Assembly: GCA_025055975.1 (NCBI GenBank)
Contig: JANWWM010000016.1
Span: 1 to 64,000, forward strand
Source: Chloroherpetonaceae bacterium
GTDB taxonomy: Bacteria > Bacteroidota > Chlorobiia > Chlorobiales > Thermochlorobacteraceae
Length of the DNA stretch: 64,000 nucleotides
Direction of reading: 5' to 3'
In this document: in pieces, positions 36,473 through 46,755 of the stretch
Position numbering within the stretch: position 1 is the stretch's first letter
Layout of the letters: each line of letters opens with the position of its first letter
Made by a program: the position numbers and the translations under genes
The notes under the pieces: generated by a model
Databases searched by the model: none
The model's input: only the letters and a program-made list of their open reading frames with translations
What the model was told of the DNA's origin: nothing

Positions 36473-39229
36473 ATGGCTGAAACGCTTTCCGAACAGCGAC
36501 TCGATAAAGTCTACGATCCGCAAACCGTCGAGAGCAAGTGGAGCGTCTCGCGCTTTGAGACGCTTGGATTGTTTCGCGCCGAGAGCGCGCCCGTTTTGCG
36601 CGGCGAAAAAAAGCCCTTCGTGATTCTGATGCCGCCGCCCAACATCACGGGCAGTCTCACGATGGGGCACGTGCTCAACAATTCCATTCAAGACATCTTC
36701 ATTCGTTACCATCGAATGATGGGCTACGAATCGCTTTGGCTCCCAGGCACCGACCATGCGGGCATCGCCACGCAAACCCGCGTCGAGCGCGAACTGCGCA
36801 AAGAAAAGCTCACGCGATACGACTTGGGGCGCGAGAAATTCTTGGAGCGCGTTTGGCGGTGGCGCAACGAATATGGCGACCTCATCTTGAAACAACTTCG
36901 CCGACTTGGCGCGTCTGCCGATTGGCGACGCAACCTTTTCACGATGGACGAGAGCGCCTCCAACGCCGTCAAGCGCGCTTTCATCAAGCTCCATAACGAC
37001 GGTCTAATCTATCGCGGCAAGCGCATCATCAATTGGTGTCCCGTCTCGCAAACCGCGCTCTCCGACGAAGAAGTGGTTATGAAAACGCAGACGGACAAGC
37101 TCTACTTCGTCCGCTACTTCTTCAAAGACGAGCCTGAAAAATTCATCACGATCGCGACCGTCCGCCCCGAAACGATGCTCGCCGACGTCGCCGTCGCCGT
37201 CAATCCCAACGACGAGCGATACAAAGCCTTCATCGGCAAAATCGTTCTCGAACCGCTCACGAAACGCGAACTGCCCATTATCGCCGATGACTATGTGGAA
37301 ATGGAGTTTGGCACGGGCGCGCTCAAAATCACGCCCGCGCACGACGCTAACGACTACGAAATCGGACGGCGACACAACTTGCCCTTCATTTGCGCCATTG
37401 ACAAAACGGGCAAAATCGAGCAAGGCTTCGGCGTTTTTTCGGGCTTGGACAGATTCGCCGCGCGAAAAAAAGCGGAAGACATCTTGCGCGACCAAGGTCA
37501 CTTGGAAAAGATAGAGGACTACGCGCACAACGTCGGCTATTCGGAACGCGCCGACGTCGTCGTCGAGCCGTATCTCTCGGAGCAATGGTTCGTGAAAATG
37601 AAACCGCTCGCCGAACCCGCGCTAAAAGCCGTCGAGGAAGGCAGAATCAAATTCTACCCTGAACGGTGGGTGAACACGTATCGGCATTGGATGACGAACG
37701 TTCAAGATTGGTGCATTTCGCGCCAATTGTGGTGGGGGCATCGCATTCCCGCCTACTACGCGCCCGATGGCTCGTTTGCCGTCGCCGAAACCAAAGAAGA
37801 AGCCTTCGAGAAACTTCGCTCGAAACTTCCCTCGCTTCGCATCGACGAAGTCGCGCAAGACGAAGACGTGCTCGACACGTGGTTTTCGTCGTGGCTCTGG
37901 CCCCTTACCACGCTGGGTTGGGACGGCGCCAATTCAATGGAAACCGACGATTTTAAGGCGTTCTATCCGACGACGACGCTCGTTACGGGTCCCGACATCA
38001 TTTTCTTTTGGGTTGCGCGAATGATCATCGCAGGGCTTTATTTCAAGGGCGAGATCCCGTTTCGCAACGTTTATTTCACGAGCATCATTCGAGACGGGCA
38101 AGGGCGCAAGATGTCCAAATCGCTTGGCAATTCGCCCAATCCGCTCGATGTGATTGAAAAATACGGGGCGGACGCGCTGCGCTTCACGGTCATCTACCTT
38201 GCGCCCATTGGGCAAGACGTGCGAATGGAAGTAACCAAAGACCAAGACGCGCCGCAGGTCGCGCAAGGGCGCAACTTCGCCACGAAAGTTTGGAACGCGG
38301 CTCGATTTCTTTTGATGAATCGCGCCGAAATCTTCGAAAGCCTCGACGATTTCGCCTCGCGCCACAAAGCCTTCGCGCCCGACCCCGCGCGATTCAACTT
38401 GACGGAGCGATGGCTCTTTTCTCGCCTGAATCGCGCGCTGCGCGCCTACCACAAAGCGCAGGAGCAATTGCGCGTCAATGAGCTGGCGAAACTCGCCTAC
38501 GATTTCATCTGGGACGATTATTGCGATTGGTTCATTGAGGCGATGAAAGTTCATCTTCAAGCGACGGAATCGGAGGAAGAAAAGCGGGCGATTTTGTTGC
38601 GCGCCTTCTTCGCGTTTGAAGAAGCCTTGAAGATGCTTCACCCGATCATGCCGTTTATCACGGAGGAAATTTGGCAAAACCTCGCGCCGCGCGCCGATGG
38701 CGAGTTTTTGGACAGAACGCCCATCTCGTTTGGCGATTCGGCGTGGAACGACGAAAGCTCGGAAGCGGAGTTCGAGCTCATCAAGAAACTCATCGCGGAA
38801 ATTCGGAGCGTTCGGGCGACGCTTGGCGTTCCGCCCGCGCCGATTGCGCACGTTCAAATCAAGGCGAGTTCCGAAAAGGTCGCCAGTTTGCTTTCGCGCG
38901 AATCGGCTCTCGTTGAGCGGCTTGCGCGCGTCTCGCTCTCGACGTCGCTTCATCTCGTCAAGCCCGTCCGCGCCTCGTCCGCCATCGTGGAGGGCAACGA
39001 ACTTTATCTGTTGCTGGAAGGGTTGATTGACTTCGAGAAAGAAAAAGCGCGCCTTGCCAAAGAGATTCAGAAGACCGAGGGCTACGTTCGACAATTGGAG
39101 GCGAAACTTTCAAACGAGGGGTTCGTTTCGCGCGCGCCGAAGGAAGTGATTGACGCGGAACGCGAAAAGTTGGCAAACGCTCGCGGCGCTCTTGCCAAGT
39201 TGCGCGAGAGTCTGGCGAGCTTGACCTGA
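36473..39229 (+). CDS. valS: Valyl-tRNA synthetase
   Basis: PPPNITGSLTMGHVLNNSIQD (HIGH region), WLPGTDHAGIATQ, KMSKSLGNSPNPLDVI (KMSKS), C-terminal coiled-coil. ATG at 36473. Confidence 0.94.
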   Translation: MAETLSEQRLDKVYDPQTVESKWSVSRFETLGLFRAESAPVLRGEKKPFVILMPPPNITGSLTMGHVLNNSIQDIFIRYHRMMGYESLWLPGTDHAGIATQTRVERELRKEKLTRYDLGREKFLERVWRWRNEYGDLILKQLRRLGASADWRRNLFTMDESASNAVKRAFIKLHNDGLIYRGKRIINWCPVSQTALSDEEVVMKTQTDKLYFVRYFFKDEPEKFITIATVRPETMLADVAVAVNPNDERYKAFIGKIVLEPLTKRELPIIADDYVEMEFGTGALKITPAHDANDYEIGRRHNLPFICAIDKTGKIEQGFGVFSGLDRFAARKKAEDILRDQGHLEKIEDYAHNVGYSERADVVVEPYLSEQWFVKMKPLAEPALKAVEEGRIKFYPERWVNTYRHWMTNVQDWCISRQLWWGHRIPAYYAPDGSFAVAETKEEAFEKLRSKLPSLRIDEVAQDEDVLDTWFSSWLWPLTTLGWDGANSMETDDFKAFYPTTTLVTGPDIIFFWVARMIIAGLYFKGEIPFRNVYFTSIIRDGQGRKMSKSLGNSPNPLDVIEKYGADALRFTVIYLAPIGQDVRMEVTKDQDAPQVAQGRNFATKVWNAARFLLMNRAEIFESLDDFASRHKAFAPDPARFNLTERWLFSRLNRALRAYHKAQEQLRVNELAKLAYDFIWDDYCDWFIEAMKVHLQATESEEEKRAILLRAFFAFEEALKMLHPIMPFITEEIWQNLAPRADGEFLDRTPISFGDSAWNDESSEAEFELIKKLIAEIRSVRATLGVPPAPIAHVQIKASSEKVASLLSRESALVERLARVSLSTSLHLVKPVRASSAIVEGNELYLLLEGLIDFEKEKARLAKEIQKTEGYVRQLEAKLSNEGFVSRAPKEVIDAEREKLANARGALAKLRESLASLT

Positions 39230-39382
39230 AATCAAGGCATGTTGCGGACTTCGTCGCTTTGGAAAACGGCAACGCGCCCTTTGTTTGCTCCGCGGCGTCA
39301 ATCGTCTCTTGCGCAATCGCCAAGATATCCGTTTGAGACTTGCGATTTCCGACATCGTTCTAACCGCAATTAACCGACGCAC

Positions 39383-41230
39383 ATGACAAACGACATCGCG
39401 CTTGAATCGCCCCAGCAATTTTCTCCGCCCGTGTTTCTTCGGCGCAACAAGTTCGATTACGAATCGACCTACAAGGCTTCGATTGAAAACCCATTGGAGT
39501 TTTGGAGCGGCGTCGCCGAACAGCTCTTGTGGGAAACGAAGTGGAGCAAGGTTTTCGAGTTCGACCCGCCGAAGCACGAGTGGTTCATCGGCGCGAAAAC
39601 CAACATCGCTTTGAACGCGCTCGATCGGCACATCGTCGGCGAGCGTCGCAACAAGGTGGCGTTGATTTGGTCGGGCGAATCGGGTCCTGAAAACTACGTG
39701 ACTTTCGATCGCTTGATTCGGCGCGTCTCGCAAGTCGCCAACGCGATGAAATCCATCGGCGTCAGAAAAGGCGACGCGGTTTTGATTTTTATGCCCAACG
39801 TGGTCGAAGCCGTCTATGCGATGTTGGCATGCGCTCGGATTGGGGCGATTCACGCGGTCGTTCACGAAACGGCGGGGTCAAGGGCGCTCAAAACGCGCAT
39901 TGAGGACATTCAGCCGAAAGTGGTTTTTTGCGCCGACGCCAGTTACGCCGAAGCGACGCATTTTCCGATGAAAAGCGTGCTGAACGACGCTTTGCGCGCC
40001 TGCGCGAGCGTCGAGAAAATCGTCGTGCTTCGTCGCCAAACTCCCAAACTGCGTCTCTCGTCCGAGCGCGAGGTTGATTTCTACGACTTCATTTCGGGGC
40101 AGTCGCAATTTTGCAATCCCGAAATCGTCGAAGCCTCTCACCCGCTTTTCGCCCTCTACACGAGCAGCACGAGCGGCAAGCCGAAAGGCGTCGTGCATTC
40201 GCATGGCGGCTATATGGTTGGCGCTTACTACGCCACGAAATTTTTGATGGACATTCAAGACAACGACGTTTTGTGGAACTGCTTTCACGTTGGCTCCGCG
40301 CCCGGTCATCTTTTCTCGGTTTATGGCACGCTGCTGGCGGGCGCGACGATTCTGATGCACGAAGGCGCGATTGATTATCCGAGCGTCGAAACTTTTTGGC
40401 GGCGCATCGAGCGTCATGGGGTCAATATGCTCGTCGCGCATCCGTCTTTGTTGCGCCGACTGCGCCGGCATGGCACGGAGGCGATGAAAAAATACGACAA
40501 CTCGACGTTGCGGCTGATTCTCACGACGGGCGGCGCGCTTTCGCCCGACCTGCACGAATGGGCGCAAAGAGAGGTTGTCGGCAAAATCGGAAGCGTCGTC
40601 GAAGCGTGGCTTCAAAACGAAATTCCGATTCCCGTCATCGGCAATTCGCTCAATTTTCCCGCGCGCGTGGGCAAGGTTGGCAAGGCGATGCCGGGCGCGA
40701 AATTCGAGGTGCGCAACTTGGATTGCTCGCCCGTCTCGCCCAATCAAGAAGGCTTGCTCGTCTTGTCGCACCCCCTGCCGTTCTTGATGAAAACGATTTG
40801 GAACAACGAGGAGCGCTACGCGAAATACTGGCGACACGTCGAGAATTGCTTTAACACGGGCGACCTTGCGACGCGAGACGAGCACGGCTACTTCAAAATC
40901 GTGGGCAGAATCGATGACGTGATGAAGGTGAGCGGCTATCGCATCTCTTACGCCGAACTCGAAGAAACCCTTTGCGAACATCCTCTCGTCAAAGAAGCCG
41001 CCGTGATTGGCTTGCCCGACGCCATCAAAGGCGAAAAGATCAAAGCCTTCGTCGTGTTGCGAAACGCGCTTGGCGTTGCCGACGCGCTCAAAGCCGTTCT
41101 GCGCGACTATGTGCGGCACGAACTCGGCGCGCTCGTCGCGCCCGATGAAATCGAGTTCCGCGCCGAACTGCCGCGCCATCCCGATGGCTCGATTTCTCAC
41201 TCGACGCTCAAAGCCGAATCGCAAGCGTAG
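39383..41230 (+). CDS. ANL-superfamily acyl-CoA synthetase-like protein
   Basis: LYTSSTSGKPKGVVHSHGGYMVGAYY, FNTGDLATRDEHGYFKIVGRIDDVMKVSGYRIS; atypical A5 and A10 motifs. Confidence 0.85.
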   Translation: MTNDIALESPQQFSPPVFLRRNKFDYESTYKASIENPLEFWSGVAEQLLWETKWSKVFEFDPPKHEWFIGAKTNIALNALDRHIVGERRNKVALIWSGESGPENYVTFDRLIRRVSQVANAMKSIGVRKGDAVLIFMPNVVEAVYAMLACARIGAIHAVVHETAGSRALKTRIEDIQPKVVFCADASYAEATHFPMKSVLNDALRACASVEKIVVLRRQTPKLRLSSEREVDFYDFISGQSQFCNPEIVEASHPLFALYTSSTSGKPKGVVHSHGGYMVGAYYATKFLMDIQDNDVLWNCFHVGSAPGHLFSVYGTLLAGATILMHEGAIDYPSVETFWRRIERHGVNMLVAHPSLLRRLRRHGTEAMKKYDNSTLRLILTTGGALSPDLHEWAQREVVGKIGSVVEAWLQNEIPIPVIGNSLNFPARVGKVGKAMPGAKFEVRNLDCSPVSPNQEGLLVLSHPLPFLMKTIWNNEERYAKYWRHVENCFNTGDLATRDEHGYFKIVGRIDDVMKVSGYRISYAELEETLCEHPLVKEAAVIGLPDAIKGEKIKAFVVLRNALGVADALKAVLRDYVRHELGALVAPDEIEFRAELPRHPDGSISHSTLKAESQA

Positions 41231-41370
41231 CCTTTTTGCCGCGTCGTTCCAAGCTTTTCCTCGTCGTTCCGAACGTTTTCCAGTCCAAGCGCGGGAATCC
41301 ACGCCTTGCGAATCGAGAAGCGTCGGACGAGCGTTACTTTTGCGCCATCGAATGAAACCTTTTCGCGCCG

Positions 41371-42516
41371 ATGAAGCACGCGCTCGCGCTGTTGTGCGGA
41401 CTTTTGATGACGGCATTCTCGCAGGCTCAAAGCGTCGTTTGCGCTCGTCAAGCGGCGCTCGATGGGCACTTCTTCGCGCCTCTTTATCCCGTTCCCGAAT
41501 CCATCGTCTCTGAACTGAACGAATGTTATCGCTTCACGTATCAGGACGCGAGCCAGAAACGCTTGTTGCGCGTCGAGCGACTCTTTCGCGGAAAACTTTC
41601 CGACGAATTGAGTCAAATCAACGCGGCGAAAGCGGAGTTCAAATACGACGCGAAGGGCAACCTGACGGAAAAACGGCAACTCGATGCCCAAGGCAAGACG
41701 CAATCCGTCAGGCGATTTCGTTACAAGAATGGGCAGGTCGTCGAGGAAGCGCTCTTCGACGGCGCCAACAAACTTTTCAGCCGAACGCTCTTCCGATACG
41801 ACAAGCAAGGACGCTTGATTGAAATCGCCTTCGTCGACGACAAAAATCGGCGACAAAACACCTCGCTTGGCTACGCCATCGAGCGACGCGAATACGACGA
41901 AAAAGGTCGCCCAACGCTCGTGGCTTGGTTCGACCACTACGGCGACCTTTCGCGCAAAACCTACACGCGCTACGACGACAAAGGCAACGCCATCGAACTG
42001 CGCCACGTCTTTTTCCCCGACACGACCGAATTTCAAATCGTCAAGTTCCAATACGACGCCAACGGACGATGGACGGAGAAAATCGAGACCGATTCAAAAG
42101 GCTCGACATTCCAAAAGACGCTCCGCCGCTACGACGCCAATGGCAATTTGATTGAGGAAGCCACCTACGACAATCTCGGTCGCCTCGTCGAGAACGTCGT
42201 CGAAATCGCTCGAACCGTCATCGAATACCGCGACGGCAAAAAAATTCGAGAGCGATGCTACAACGCGGCGAACGTTCTGCGCACCGACGCGCAATACGGC
42301 GAGTTCGGACAAATCATTGAACGCGCCCAATACGCCAGCGACGGTTCTCTGCTTGAAATCAAGCGCGCCAAATACGACGACTTTGGCAACGTGGTCGAAG
42401 AAACTTTCTTCGCGCCCGACAAGAAGAAAAACGAAATCCCCGTCGAAACCCGCCGATACGAGAAGGGCAAACTGATTCAACGAATCCGATACGGCAAAGA
42501 CGGCAAGCCGCTCTGA
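41371..42516 (+). CDS. Secreted YD/RHS-type repeat protein
   Basis: Signal-like MKHALALLCGLLMTAFSQAQS; serial units YDAKGNLTEK, YDKQGRLIEI, YDEKGRPTLV, YDDKGNAIEL, YDANGRWTEK, YDANGNLIEE, YDDFGNVVEE. Confidence 0.8.
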   Translation: MKHALALLCGLLMTAFSQAQSVVCARQAALDGHFFAPLYPVPESIVSELNECYRFTYQDASQKRLLRVERLFRGKLSDELSQINAAKAEFKYDAKGNLTEKRQLDAQGKTQSVRRFRYKNGQVVEEALFDGANKLFSRTLFRYDKQGRLIEIAFVDDKNRRQNTSLGYAIERREYDEKGRPTLVAWFDHYGDLSRKTYTRYDDKGNAIELRHVFFPDTTEFQIVKFQYDANGRWTEKIETDSKGSTFQKTLRRYDANGNLIEEATYDNLGRLVENVVEIARTVIEYRDGKKIRERCYNAANVLRTDAQYGEFGQIIERAQYASDGSLLEIKRAKYDDFGNVVEETFFAPDKKKNEIPVETRRYEKGKLIQRIRYGKDGKPL

Positions 42517-42563
42517 ACGCACGTCTCGCAACGGGATGGCGTTCAATTCCCTTCTGCCCAAAA

Positions 42564-42592
42564 CAAAAGGGCGAGTTCGCGCTCGCCCTTTC
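42564..42592. terminator. Bidirectional terminator between convergent genes
   Basis: AAAAGGGCGAG-TTCG-CGCTCGCCCTTT between the YD-repeat gene and the metalloprotease gene. Confidence 0.8.
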
Positions 42593-42610
42593 AAACGTTT
42601 CCGTTTTCGC

Positions 42611-45600
42611 TCACTTGACGAGCAACATCTTCATCACTTTGGAATAACTGCTCTGCGCCGACCGCGCCTGCAAGCGATAGAAGTAGACGCCGCTCGATAG
42701 CGCGCTCGCGTCGAAGAGCGCCTCGTAGCGTCCCGCGTCTTGTTCGCCATCGACGAGCAAGGCGACGCGCCGACCGACCATATCGAAGACTTCCAACTTC
42801 ACCGCGCTCATCGCGGGCAATTGGTAGCGAATGATGGTGCTTGGGTTAAACGGGTTTGGATAGTTTTGCTCCAAGCCGTATTCGCGCGGGCGCTCGGCGA
42901 TCGAGTTGATGGGCGTTGAGAGCGAAGCGGTATCGACGCTCACGCTGTCTAGAATCAAGATGCCTTGCCCTTGCTCGTTGTAGTGGAAGCCGATGAAGAT
43001 GTTTTGATTTTGGAACGAGCCGAGGTCGAGTTGATAGCGTTGTCCCGCCGCGTCGGTCGTGGGCAAGATGCTGGCGATGGGCGCGCCGTAGTTGAGCGGT
43101 CCTGCACCCGTGGTGGAAATTCTGACGCGCAGCGTGTCTTGCCTAAACTGCCCGCCAAGCGTGGCGCGCTTTGCCCAGAAAACGAGCCGCGAGCTGCCGA
43201 AGACGCGCGTGCGCGGCGAGACGAGCCAAGCGTCGTTGCGAATCGTCGGCGTGAGTTCGGCACGCACCAACGCGACCGCGTTGCCAAAGATGCGATACGC
43301 CGACGAGGTCGAGCGCGTCCAACTTTGCTGACCCGGCGGCGAATACGTCAGCCAATCCGCAGGCGGAAAGTTCGTTTCTTCAAAGCCCGTCGACCAGCGC
43401 GCGATGGGCGTTGCGAGCGGAATGACATTGACCGTAACGCTCAACGTGTCGTTGGTCGCAACCGTGTCGCCCGACACTTGAATGCGTCCCGTCAAAATTC
43501 GCGTGCCGGGCTGCGGCGACGCCCAATCAAACTGCACCGTGTCTTCTTGGTTGACCGAGAGCGGTCGGTTGATGGTTCGGGTCTGCTGCAGATTGCCGTC
43601 GATGAGCCACGAGGCATTGTAGGAAGCGAAGTTGACCGTGCCCGCGTTTCGCACTCTTATGGTTACGCGGTTTGCGTCGGCTTCGCGCGGCGGGTTGAGC
43701 GTCGAGACGCTTACGACTCGCCCATCGAAGTAGGAGAGAATCACGTTGAAGACTTGCGTCGTGGTGTCGTTTGAGCGAACCGTGTCCGCCGCCAGCGTCG
43801 TCCAAGCCCTCACGGTTTGCGAGCCTGCGGGCGGATTAGCCCATGCGAATCGCGCGGTGTCGGTTTGGTTGCGATTGAGCGGGCGATTGATGGTTCGCGT
43901 CTCTTGCGTAACGCCATTGAGCGACCAGCTCACGTTGTAGCTTGGAACGGTCAACGTGCCGAAATTGCGCGTCGTTACGACAAGCACGTTCGGGAAGCCC
44001 GACAAGAGCGACGACTGCGCCGCGATTTGCGTCGCGCCCATGTCTTGATAGGCGGGCAGAACGGTTCGCGTGATGGTCGCCGTGTCGTTGGTTCTTACGG
44101 TGTCGGCGGCGAGAATCGTCCACGCCCGAATGGTGTTCAGTCCGCTCGTCGTCGGAATCCATGTGATTTGCACGGTGTCGGTCGCGCCCGCGTTGGAAAG
44201 CGGACGATTGACCTGAATCGGCGTTTGCGGCACGTTATTGACCGACCAGCCCACTTGGTAGTTCGGAACGGCTAACGTGCCAAAACTGCGCGTGCTCACG
44301 GTGAGCGTCGTCGGCAACGTGGCGATAATCGTTCCGACTTGTCCGATGCCCGTAACGCCAATGTCTTGAAAATCCACGAGCACGTTGACCGACGCTCTTG
44401 CCGTGTCGTTGATGGGAATCGTGTCGTTTGCGATGCTTGTCCATGCTCGCAATTGTCGCAAGCCCGTTCTCGGATTTTGCCACGGAAATTGAACCGTATC
44501 GGTCGCAACGCTTGCCAGCGGTCGCGTAATCACGCGCGTCGCCAGCACGGAATCATCGACCGCCCAAGTAACCGAGTAGTTGTTGGCGACGTTTAAGCCT
44601 TCGTTGCGAACCGTTACGACCACCGTATTCGGCACGTTGTTCACGACGGGCGTAACGCGCGGCGCGATTGAAACGGCGCTCATATCCACGTCGGTGAGCG
44701 GGCGCAGGATGCGGAAGTTGAAGTCGGAAATGTCGAAGAAGATGTTATCCGCCGCCTCGACCCTGATGCGCGCCGCGTTGGTGATGGCAAAGGGAACCGT
44801 GATGCTATCGAGACCGTCATTCGGCGTGTTCTGCGCGAGCAAAATCGGGAAGGTGACGCCGCCGTCGGTGGAGAGTCGGATATTGACGTTTTGGCAATTG
44901 ACGGGCGCGACGTTGGTGTTCGCCACGTTCCAAGTTACCGCTCGGCGTTCCGTCGCGCGCCACTCGACCGACGCCGTGTTTGGGTTCGTTACGCGGAACG
45001 GTCCCGCGCTGGCGACGACGTTGACCGTGTAGAGATTCGTCGAGTAATCCACGCCGCCCCTGCGGTCGCGCACCGTGAGGCGAAAGTTCAACGCGCGCGA
45101 GACGGTCGGGAAGGTTTCGCCGATGTTCGTCGTGTTGTTGAGCAAATCTTGTTGGCGCGGGAACGTGCGCGATGAGCTAAGCGACGGCTGGAATGAGCGA
45201 AATAGCGGACCTTGCGTCGCCGTCGGGCTTGGCGGACCAGCGGGTCCCAAATCATATTGCTCCCAGCAATACGTCAGCGTGTCGTTGTCCGCATCCGTTC
45301 CTGACCCCGTAATCGTGAAAGGCGTTTGAATTGGAATTGAAAAGCCGCTTGCGCCGACGGTGGCGACGGGTTGCGCGTTGCCCGTGTTGGTGATTTGCGG
45401 ACATTGACCGCCCGCGCCCGCGATGTAGGCGCGCATTTCAATGATGCTGTGCACGTGGAAGTAATCGTCGCTGTTTGGTTGCAGGTCGGGCGGACAGATG
45501 CCCGCGTAGCCCATAATCGTCGAGGCGCTGCCGGGTTCGTAGGCGGCGGAAGCGACGCGGTTGCAGTTGTTGTTTTGCGTATGGTTCGCGCCGAATTGAT

Positions 45601-46654
45601 GCCCGATTTCGTGCGCCACGTAGTCAATGTCAAACGGGTCGCCAACGGGTTGCGGTCTGCCCGTCGCGCCGCGCGCTTTGTTCCCTGCGCGGCACACCAC
45701 GCCTAAGCCCGCGATGCCTCCGTCGCCCGTGCTCACGACATGCCCAATGTCGTAATTGGCGCTCCCGATTCTGTCATCGATGAACGTTTGATTTTGGGTG
45801 AGCATCGTCGAGCTGGGATTGTCGCTCGTGAAAGGATACGGATTGGTGGCGTTGGTGAGAATGAGCGTGTCGTTGTTCGGAATCAAGACCATTCGCACGG
45901 CAAGGTCGCGTTCATAAACGCCCGTCACGCGATTGACCGTAACCGCAAGGGCGGCGGAAGCGGCGGCAACGCTCCCAAAGAAGTTCGTGTAAGAGCGCGT
46001 CGCCGTGCACGCCAAGCGATACGTGCGCAGTTGCGGACCCGTGCGCGGAAGCTCGCCGCTCTTGATGAGTTCTTCAATCTGCTTTTTTACCGACTCTTCC
46101 ATCTGCTCGTTGGTTCGGCATTCCCAATATGAGCTTGCTTTGCCACGTTGGGCTTCGATGAAATCTTTTTTGTAGTAACTGATGTAATGCTCCAAGTCGC
46201 CGCGTTGATAGGGGTCGATGAAAACCGCGCTATGTTTCGCGGAAAGAATCATCGCATGAAAGCCAAGCGGGGTCACGTCCATTCGAAGCGTCGCCGTGCC
46301 GTCATCGATGCCGTATCCGCGATAGGTTTTGACGTCGGGATGTTTGCGCGCAAGGTCGGGGTGCATCACGGGCGATTCTTCGACTTGAAACTTCTCGAAG
46401 GAGCCGTCGGGCATTGGGAGTTCGATGACGAACGTGCCGCGCTTGGCTTCCGCCGTGAATTCCATTGGCGCGTCGGCAAGTTTGGCTTTCATCGCGTCAA
46501 AGTCGAGCGCGAGCAATCGGTAACGCGCAGGCTCGATGAACCGCTCGCCGCGAGATTCAACCGCCGAAACGTCTTGCCAATAGGAGCGCGTTTGCGCAGC
46601 CGCGGAAGCAAACGTGAGCAGAAGCAGCGCAGTGATGAGCGAGTGCCGATGCAT
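42611..46654 (-). CDS. Secreted zinc metalloprotease (reprolysin/metzincin-like) with CARDB-like repeats and T9SS sorting tail
   Basis: Signal peptide MHRHSLITALLLLTFASAAAQ; HEIGHQFGANHTQNNNCN (HExxHxxGxxH); tandem RPL...DTVQFxW...RAWT...DTVxxNDT units; C-terminus LEQNYPNPFNPSTIIRYQLP...VFDMVGRRVALLVDGEQDAGRY...GVYFYRLQA. Confidence 0.93.
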   Translation of the reverse strand: MHRHSLITALLLLTFASAAAQTRSYWQDVSAVESRGERFIEPARYRLLALDFDAMKAKLADAPMEFTAEAKRGTFVIELPMPDGSFEKFQVEESPVMHPDLARKHPDVKTYRGYGIDDGTATLRMDVTPLGFHAMILSAKHSAVFIDPYQRGDLEHYISYYKKDFIEAQRGKASSYWECRTNEQMEESVKKQIEELIKSGELPRTGPQLRTYRLACTATRSYTNFFGSVAAASAALAVTVNRVTGVYERDLAVRMVLIPNNDTLILTNATNPYPFTSDNPSSTMLTQNQTFIDDRIGSANYDIGHVVSTGDGGIAGLGVVCRAGNKARGATGRPQPVGDPFDIDYVAHEIGHQFGANHTQNNNCNRVASAAYEPGSASTIMGYAGICPPDLQPNSDDYFHVHSIIEMRAYIAGAGGQCPQITNTGNAQPVATVGASGFSIPIQTPFTITGSGTDADNDTLTYCWEQYDLGPAGPPSPTATQGPLFRSFQPSLSSSRTFPRQQDLLNNTTNIGETFPTVSRALNFRLTVRDRRGGVDYSTNLYTVNVVASAGPFRVTNPNTASVEWRATERRAVTWNVANTNVAPVNCQNVNIRLSTDGGVTFPILLAQNTPNDGLDSITVPFAITNAARIRVEAADNIFFDISDFNFRILRPLTDVDMSAVSIAPRVTPVVNNVPNTVVVTVRNEGLNVANNYSVTWAVDDSVLATRVITRPLASVATDTVQFPWQNPRTGLRQLRAWTSIANDTIPINDTARASVNVLVDFQDIGVTGIGQVGTIIATLPTTLTVSTRSFGTLAVPNYQVGWSVNNVPQTPIQVNRPLSNAGATDTVQITWIPTTSGLNTIRAWTILAADTVRTNDTATITRTVLPAYQDMGATQIAAQSSLLSGFPNVLVVTTRNFGTLTVPSYNVSWSLNGVTQETRTINRPLNRNQTDTARFAWANPPAGSQTVRAWTTLAADTVRSNDTTTQVFNVILSYFDGRVVSVSTLNPPREADANRVTIRVRNAGTVNFASYNASWLIDGNLQQTRTINRPLSVNQEDTVQFDWASPQPGTRILTGRIQVSGDTVATNDTLSVTVNVIPLATPIARWSTGFEETNFPPADWLTYSPPGQQSWTRSTSSAYRIFGNAVALVRAELTPTIRNDAWLVSPRTRVFGSSRLVFWAKRATLGGQFRQDTLRVRISTTGAGPLNYGAPIASILPTTDAAGQRYQLDLGSFQNQNIFIGFHYNEQGQGILILDSVSVDTASLSTPINSIAERPREYGLEQNYPNPFNPSTIIRYQLPAMSAVKLEVFDMVGRRVALLVDGEQDAGRYEALFDASALSSGVYFYRLQARSAQSSYSKVMKMLLVK
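43420..44690 (-). repeat. Tandem CARDB/Ig-like repeats inside the metalloprotease (approximate bounds)
   Basis: About five ~90-100-aa units sharing NRPL, DTVQFxW, GxxTxRAWTxxAxDTVxxNDT. Confidence 0.75.
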
Positions 46655-46755
46655 TGTTCTCCTTTGTTGGTTTGTTGAAAAATTCGAACCGCGAAAATGG
46701 GCGGTAATGTAAGCAAAAAACTATATTCGGAAGAACCGCTTAACCTTTTCTTCAA

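Noticed and set aside
37934-39094. 386-aa minus-strand ORF
   Set aside because: Antisense to valS.
39878-41416. 512-aa minus-strand ORF
   Set aside because: Antisense to the acyl-CoA synthetase-like gene.
41371-42516. RHS/polymorphic toxin
   Set aside because: Only YD-like repeats; no core-associated motif, no C-terminal toxin, no immunity gene.
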